Position numbers and translations under genes: made by a program. Shown in pieces: positions 58,500-64,000 of a stretch of DNA of 64,000 nt (position 1 is the stretch's first letter; each line of letters opens with the position of its first letter). This stretch comes from Elymus sibiricus (lineage: Eukaryota; Streptophyta; Magnoliopsida; Poales; Poaceae), in assembly GCA_039707655.1 (NCBI GenBank), contig CM077668.1, positions 402,920,130-402,984,129 of the forward strand. The letters are read 5' to 3'. Below the pieces are notes generated by a model. The model was not told the DNA's origin. It ran no database searches and was given only the letters and a program-made list of their open reading frames with translations.

Positions 58500-59113
58500 G
58501 GAGATTGAATTCGATCCAGCGCGTCGTTCAGCAGCGAGAGCTGGATGGTGGCACGGGGGTCCGGATCGCACTCCGGGTTGATTACCGGGGTGAGTTCGGC
58601 GGATGGTAACTCCGTGAGACCGGCCGTTGGAGCCGAACTCCTATCCGGTAGTGGGTCCGACTCATCGATGGTGAGTTCGGCCTGGATTGATTCCGGGCCT
58701 GCAGACAGTAGGGTCTTGCCCGAGCCTAGGACTCGAGGCATGTCGGGCACGATGGGTCTGGCGGAGTCCGACCCTTCGTCTTCGGACGACATGATCGGCT
58801 CCGAACTCAAGTTCGGAGACGCAGGGTGGGTTGACCCCTGGATGGGGCTCGATGGTGAGTCCAGAGGCTCCTCTCCGAGATTGTGGGGCGCGCCGGGCGA
58901 GGCCGCGAACCCCTCGAAGATGAGGTCGCCTCGGACATCGGTGACGTAACCCAAGCTTCCAAACCTAATTCGATGACCAGGGGCGAAGCTGTCGACCTGG
59001 TCCAGATGACCGGTCGAGTTGGCACGCAGGACGAAGCCGCCGAACACAAAGAGTTGGCCGGGGACGAAAGTCTCCCCGGAGACGACACCATTGTCGATAA
59101 CAAGGCGAGCCAT
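58500..59113 (-). CDS. Gag N-terminal part in TE12, truncated
   Basis: The frame starts at ATG 59111-59113 (MARLVIDNGVVSGETFVPGQ) and runs open through an acidic Ser/Pro-rich region (SSEPIMSSEDEGSDSARP) to LNDALDRIQS. There it passes the deletion junction into LTR-a and ends at 58364. The same region is split in TE1. The capsid domain is gone. Confidence 0.65.
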
Positions 59114-59160
59114 CGATTCTCTTGGCGACCGCACAGCGGAACTCTCAATGAAAGCACCAA

Positions 59161-59632
59161 TGTCGGTGTCAAAACCGGCAGATCTCGGGTAGGGGGTCCC
59201 GAGCTATGAGTCTAAGGATCAATGGTAACAGGAAACAATGGGACATAGTGTTTACCCAGGTTCGGGCCCTCTTAATGGAGGTAATACCCTACGTCCTGCT
59301 TGATTGTATTTGATGTAGACGATGATTACAAGAGTTGGTCTACCTCGAGATCGTAATGGCTAAACCCTAAGTGGTATGCCTGTTGTAGTTCTGATGATCT
59401 CTACGGACTAAACCCTCCGGCTTATATAAACGCTGGAGGGACCTAGGGTTGTACAAAGTCGGTTACAAAGAAGGAATTATCACGACCGGACACCTAAACC
59501 TGCCGTGACCCATATATAAGAGTCCAATCCGGACACGGGGGCAATCTTCCACCTCATCCTATACGGCCCACCAGTCCGGCCCATGACAATTAGGCCGGAC
59601 ACCCGAGGACCCCCTAGTCCAGGACTCCCTCA
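59161..59632 (-). repeat. LTR-b, shared by TE12 and TE13
   Basis: 472 bases, start TGTCGGTGTCAAAACCGG, end CCAGGACTCCCTCA on the plus strand. Its left side has the primer-site side sequence (GAAAGCACCAA), and its right side has the polypurine tract complement (GTAGCCCCTGAA). Confidence 0.82.
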
Positions 59633-59644
59633 GTAGCCCCTGAA

Positions 59645-60055
59645 CCAGCCTTCAATGACGACGTATCCGGCGCGCGAGCTGTCTTCGGCGTTGCAAGGCG
59701 GGTTCCATCTTCCTCCGGACACTAGAGCAAACTCTCTGCACAGAAGGACTTGTATCCGGCTCCAGATCATTAGCACAACCCTGGTCCATGAAGGCGGGAA
59801 CAACATCTTTACTGACAACTTTTCAGCGAAACGACACAACTATTCTTTTACACTTTGAACCGTCGTGTACCCGCGTTCCGCGGTTCGAGGCCAAGCCTCT
59901 ACTAGCACGTCCCATCAAAACAGAGATCGTGCCCGCCCTTTATGGGATATCAATCAATGAAATTTGGGTAACCCAACCGTACCTTATGTCACGACTTCGT
60001 TGGGAATAAGCGAGGTCTACGGCGCAGGGGAGGGACGTTTGGTATTTTTTACAGC
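59645..60055. other. TE13 spacer between 3' LTR and antisense promoter
   Basis: Non-coding sequence between the polypurine tract and the antisense promoter. Nothing else is supported. Confidence 0.5.
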
Positions 60056-60066
60056 CTATAAGAGGG
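60056..60066 (+). promoter_or_regulatory. TATA-like box of the TE13 antisense gene
   Basis: CTATAAGAGG is followed by GGAAAGG, about 120 bases before the ATG at 60181. The same arrangement is at 33848 in TE6. Confidence 0.5.
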
Positions 60067-60180
60067 GAAAGGTAACCCCTTTTTACCTCACGCTTCCATC
60101 TCTCCCTTGCATCCCAATCTTACCAGAGCTCCAGCGCCCCTAGCTCAAAGCTCTCCCTCCACTGTCTCCGCCCACAAGTC

Positions 60181-63100
60181 ATGGCCGGATCTGGATCGAA
60201 GGGCAAGTGGGAGGCCTCGACTGTCACTAACCAGGATATCGAGAACCTCAAGCTCGCGGGTTACCTGTCCCCGGCAATCGTGCACCGAGCTCCGGAGGAG
60301 AACCAGGTCATCCCCACGCCGCAGCCCGGGGAGCGGGTGGTGTTTATCCCCCAGTTCCTTCGAGGGCTCGGATTTCCTCTTCACCCCTTTCTCCGGGGCC
60401 TCATGTTTTTCTACGGGCTAGACTTTCATGACCTAGCCCCGAACTCCATTCTCCACATCTCAGCTTTTATAGTTGTGTGTGAAGCCTTCCTCCGAATTCC
60501 CCCACACTTCGGCTTATGGCTCAAGACCTTCAATCCTAAGCCGAAGGTGGTTAACGGCCAACAGGCAGACTGCGGCGGGGTTATGGTGAGTAAGCTTGCC
60601 AACGCCGTTTGGCCAAAAGGCGCCTTTATCGACACCGTCAAGATCTGGCAGCAGGAGTGGTTCTATATCACGGAGCCCCGCAACGCCAGCTGGGTGGCAG
60701 CCCCCGCGTTCAGATCCGGACCCCCTATGAGGCTCACTTCCTGGAATGAGAAGGGTCTCGAATGGGGGTCGCAATCTGAGGTGAAGACGCTCCAAAAGCG
60801 CATCTCTAGCATGATAGACATCAACGTCGCCTTGACCAACGTGATCCAGGTGATGCTCTTTCGCCGCCTCCTTCCCTGCCAACTCTGGGCGTCCCCTATG
60901 TGGGAGTTCAAGCCAGAAGATCCCAGGACCATACAGCACTTCTATGGCACTACACACGAAAACATGTGGAAGCTACTGTTCAAATCTCAAAAGGAGTGGC
61001 CGAAGGAGGACGAAGACGTCGAGCTCGACGTCTCCAGTCCGGCGAACGAGGTAAATATAACTTTTATCTGAACCTAAATCCGAACACCATTTGACATGCT
61101 TCAATGCTTGATTTCAATCTCTCCTTCCGATCACAGGGCTGGACGGCCAAGGCGGAGCGGATCAACAGTCCGGCTCCGCTGCCTGAAGACCAGAGGACCC
61201 CTCTGCTGCCCAAAATGCTGGTCCTGGCGCCTTATAAGGCGCCCAAAAAGAAGCCCAAGAAGAAGATGGAGGAGGCCCGGGGCGGCCTCCGCTCCAAGGG
61301 TCCTCCGGAAACTAGATCCGGAGAGACTGACGCTCCTTCCGCCCACGACGGGGACGAGGAGTAAGAAGGAGAGGGAGAGGGAATCGATTCCCCTTGCCCG
61401 AAGAATAGGGCGGCCGAAGAGAGCGGAGTGGCCGCCCCTTCTACAAAAAAAGGCCAAAGCTGGTCCTCCCTGACAGCTCGGATTCCGAAAGGGAGTCCGC
61501 AACGTCCGCAAACGTTCCAAGGAGGAATACCAGGGTCAAGCCCCTGGCCGAAACGTAAGAATCCGAACACTATTCTTTATGCATTCTTATCTTTCCATTC
61601 TGATTAATTACTTATTATCTTTGTTACAGCCCTCCGCGCGCGGTTCCTGCTGAGCCATTATCGGAAGGGAGCTCTCCGCCCACTGATATGGCGGAGAGCG
61701 GAACACCGCCGCGGTACCCACCTCCCGCCACCATGGGGGATGCGGAAGTGTCCTCCCAACGGACACCTCCTGGCCAGGAAGGAGCGGGCGGGGCCGACGC
61801 AGCTATGGCCGAGGTGAATACCTCGGTCGCCGAAGACCAGGGGGAGAAATCTCCCCTGGCGCATGAAGAGGGAGAGCCTGGCCAATCCAGGCCCTCGCCG
61901 AATACTATTCCGGAGTCGACCAGGACTCCGGAACCCACCGTACAGCTCCCTGCTAGGGAGGGGGCCAGGGCTCCAAGTCCGGCGCCGCACTCCACCGATA
62001 CCGCGGCGGCCGGGGCGCCGGATGCCCTGGAGGAGGCACTGCAAAGTGATTCCATTGTGGAAGAACACCGTACCCTGATGGGTGCGGTGTTGGAGAAGAT
62101 TTGGTCCGCCAACCGCGGAGTGAATGATGCCTTTGGTAGCCTGCTAACGGGCTTCGAGGTAGGCGATGTAATGCCCTCTATTATTTTTTACTAGAAAAAG
62201 GAATAGGCCTGTCTTCATACACACAGTAGCCCCTGAGACTTTGTCTGGTTTTGAAAAGAACCGGACAAAGGATCGACATACATAGTCTTCGGAGATTTAA
62301 CTGGTTGCGCTTTGACATGGCAGGCCTCCATGCTTGCTGCAGCGGCAAATGCCGCGGAGATTTCCGAATTGAATCGGAAACTCCATGTCGTGGACGAGGA
62401 GATCGACCGCGTCAACAAGCGGTTTGAGGAAATGCAAGGTATGCGAATTTGAGTATTTCAATAGTTCAGATTTAGAGTAGTCCGGTGAAGGTTGACATTA
62501 TATTTGTGTATGGCGGCAGTTGGCGCCGCTGAGGTCGAGGACCTCAGGAATGCCCTCGCTGAAGCCAAAGAAGAGGCCGCGGCGAGCAAAGCGGCCGCTG
62601 ACAAAGCGGCTGCCGATCTAAAGGTCGAACAGACTGCCCGGCGCCAGCACGAAGCTCGGGTGTCCGAAGTCGAGGAAGAGCTCCAGGAAGCCATCACGAA
62701 GTGTGAGGCTCTGGAGGAGAAGACTTCTGCTCAGTCGTCGGAGCTCGCCAAGATTAGAAAGGACGCCGAAGAGGCGTGGAGCGAGTCCCGGAGTGCTCGC
62801 GAGGAGATCCGCCAGGCGAAGCTGATAGCAGCTGGTAAGCCTTTTTTATTGCAGAGTATCTTTGGAGGTCAGCGATACGCGTTACTCACCCGAGTATGGC
62901 GCTCTCCAGGTGCATTTGCGGACCTTCCAAGGAGTGCTGCCGATGCCGCGAAGTACTTCCGTGCTCGGGAGGGGCAGGCAATGGAGAAACTATTCTGGTC
63001 ACAATTCCTGGCGCCCGAACATCCTCCCCTCCTGAGTAACCAGATGAAGCAACTAGTGGAGCTACACAGGGTGGCGGACCTAGCCATGAAGGACCTGTCC

Positions 63101-63394
63101 GTCCAGTTGTGGTCGGCCGAGCCAATTCCCAGTAGCTACTTCGGGTTGGTAAAGCGGCTGCTTGACGCGCCCGCACGGATTGAAGCGACGAAGCGCTCGG
63201 CCTGCATAGAGGGTGCTCGGATGGCCTTTGCCAGGACCAAGGTCCAGTGGCCGAAGGTGCAGGCCACCGAAGTGGCTACTGGTCCTCCGCCAAAAGGGAA
63301 AGAGCACCGGAATCCGGAGATGTACTTCGCCGAAGTCCTAGAAGGAGTTCGGGCGATCGAGGGTCAATGCTCCAAGGATGTATTGTATGAGTGA
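60181..63394 (+). CDS. Antisense gene (aORF) of TE13, six exons
   Basis: Proposed exons are 60181-61050, 61137-61560, 61630-62158, 62324-62438, 62520-62834 and 62910-63394, with GT-AG borders and matching phase across the last joins. Exon 1 carries the putative gypsy-type transposon domain (PF04195): PGERVVFIPQFLRGLGF, then FYGLDFHDLAPNSILHISAF, then VVCEAFLRIPPHFGLW. Exon 2 is Lys-rich and has a stop at 61362-61364 in the entry frame, while its end (PDSSDSERES) reads in another frame, so one indel is present. Exon 3 is acidic, Pro-rich. Exons 4-5 are coiled coil. Exon 6 is the conserved C-terminus. The role is unknown; a DNA-binding or regulatory job is only a guess. Confidence 0.62.
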
Positions 63395-64000
63395 TATATC
63401 ATGGCGTGTAAAACTATGGCGTAAACCTTTTGGTGTATATATTATGCATGCGCTGCTTATTTGTGCAACTTCATTATTTTGACTCCTCTGCGGCTGTTTT
63501 ATACTGAAAGTTACCAGTCGTCGGCTTCTGCCCCCATGTAGATATTACATGGGTGTTCCGAACTTCACATCTCTACACTTATCCAACGTCTTGGTCCATT
63601 AAGGAGGTTTATGTGGGCGGAACCAGGCAATCGGACTATGCGGTTTTATCACTTTCACTTAGCCATAGGAGCTTGACTATGAAGCTAAGGACTAGCCCCT
63701 AGTGTGCGATAGGCTAGCCGAACTATGCACTTTTTACACACGGCTAGACGAAGACCAGCCCCTCGTATAACATGGAGTAATCACCAACGGTTCGTAGTAT
63801 AACACTAAGTCATCGGATCGCTCACCAGCTCTCGCATATTATGACAGTCAGTTTTCGGCTTTCTCTACTAAGGTACTTGACCGGACTAGCCAGAAATACA
63901 ATTGCAGTAGTTCTCCCTTTACCCTCTTAGCCGAACGTGCGGAACATAAGCTGGTAAACACAGGAGCCAGGCAACCCAACTATTGACCAAAGACATAATT
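63395..64000 (+). other. 3' untranslated part of the TE13 antisense gene
   Basis: It closely matches 903-1520 of TE1, including GGTTTA(T/C)GTGGGCG and TATGACAGTCAGTTTTCGG. No coding region is present. Confidence 0.6.

Larger units (their letters stand above)
58045..59632 (-). mobile_element. TE12: LTR-internal-LTR remnant of a TE1-family element
   Basis: LTR-a (58045-58494) lacks its last roughly 30 plus-strand bases. The join GGAC/AACTTGG at 58494 leads directly into gag. LTR-b (59161-59632) is complete. Between them lies only the leader and the gag N-terminus. LTR-b is also the 3' LTR of TE13, because the polypurine tract of TE13 touches its right end. So two neighbouring units share one LTR, as expected from unequal recombination followed by deletion. 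Confidence 0.7.
59161..64000 (-). mobile_element. TE13: TE1-family element, partial at the right edge
   Basis: The 3' LTR is 59161-59632. On the minus strand the polypurine tract TTCAGGGGCTAC (59633-59644) directly precedes it. An antisense gene fills 60181-63394 on the plus strand, followed by its 3' untranslated part to the window edge. The sense genes, if present, lie beyond 64000. Confidence 0.78.

Overview
This window is nuclear DNA from a grass of the wheat tribe (Triticeae: wheat, Aegilops, barley or rye type). Three things point there: the LTR termini (one family ending in TGATACGTCTCC, a Fatima-like one, and a BARE/Angela-like copia LTR), the tRNA-Asp, tRNA-Lys and tRNA-iMet type primer sites, and the deep nesting. 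Family names are from memory of Triticeae repeats and were not searched. Nearly all the DNA is transposable elements; the only gene-like island is about 12.85-20.2 kb. No bacterial, plasmid, CRISPR, rRNA or tRNA gene is seen.

Layout. TE1 (1-12845, minus) is a Tat-lineage Ty3/gypsy element with gag-protease and a spliced antisense gene; its left end lies outside the window. TE2 (5339-12090, minus), a non-autonomous Athila-like element with two LTRs, sits inside the TE1 gag. The gene island (12.85-20.2 kb) holds an unidentified broken gene fragment, a two-exon hypothetical ORF, and two neighbouring B3-like (DNA-binding domain) genes with a duplicated upstream segment; both B3-like genes are broken. 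Then come three copies of a roughly 590 bp tandem repeat (20.5-22.2 kb), the repeat-rich end of a CACTA transposon (TE3, to 23867), and a truncated Athila-like element with gag and one LTR (TE4, 23868-26518). TE4 is inserted in the LTR of TE5 (26519-43611), a sibling of TE2. The other LTR of TE5 carries TE6 (32477-42974), a complete 10.5 kb Tat-type element with target duplication AACAT.

Right of this lie a truncated LTR (TE7) that received TE5 and a solo LTR (TE8, duplication CCCTA); an inverted-repeat element (TE9) split by a copia element (TE10, 46198-54819, duplication GTTTC); a GC-rich segment with a LINE-type 3' end (TE11); about 0.7 kb of AT-rich DNA with no recognised feature; an LTR-internal-LTR remnant (TE12); and the start of a second TE1-like element (TE13), whose antisense gene can be modelled as six exons.

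How the parts work together. The retroelements carry the usual gag, protease, integrase and reverse transcriptase modules, but no copy has a full set of intact reading frames. TE1 lacks reverse transcriptase and integrase, TE6 lacks protease to RNase H, and TE2 and TE5 have only a gag-like ORF, so they would depend on relatives elsewhere. The most interesting recurring items are the intron-containing antisense gene shared by TE1, TE6 and TE13, a pattern of stop codons explained by C-to-T change at CHG or CG sites, and the broken B3-like pair with shared upstream sequence.
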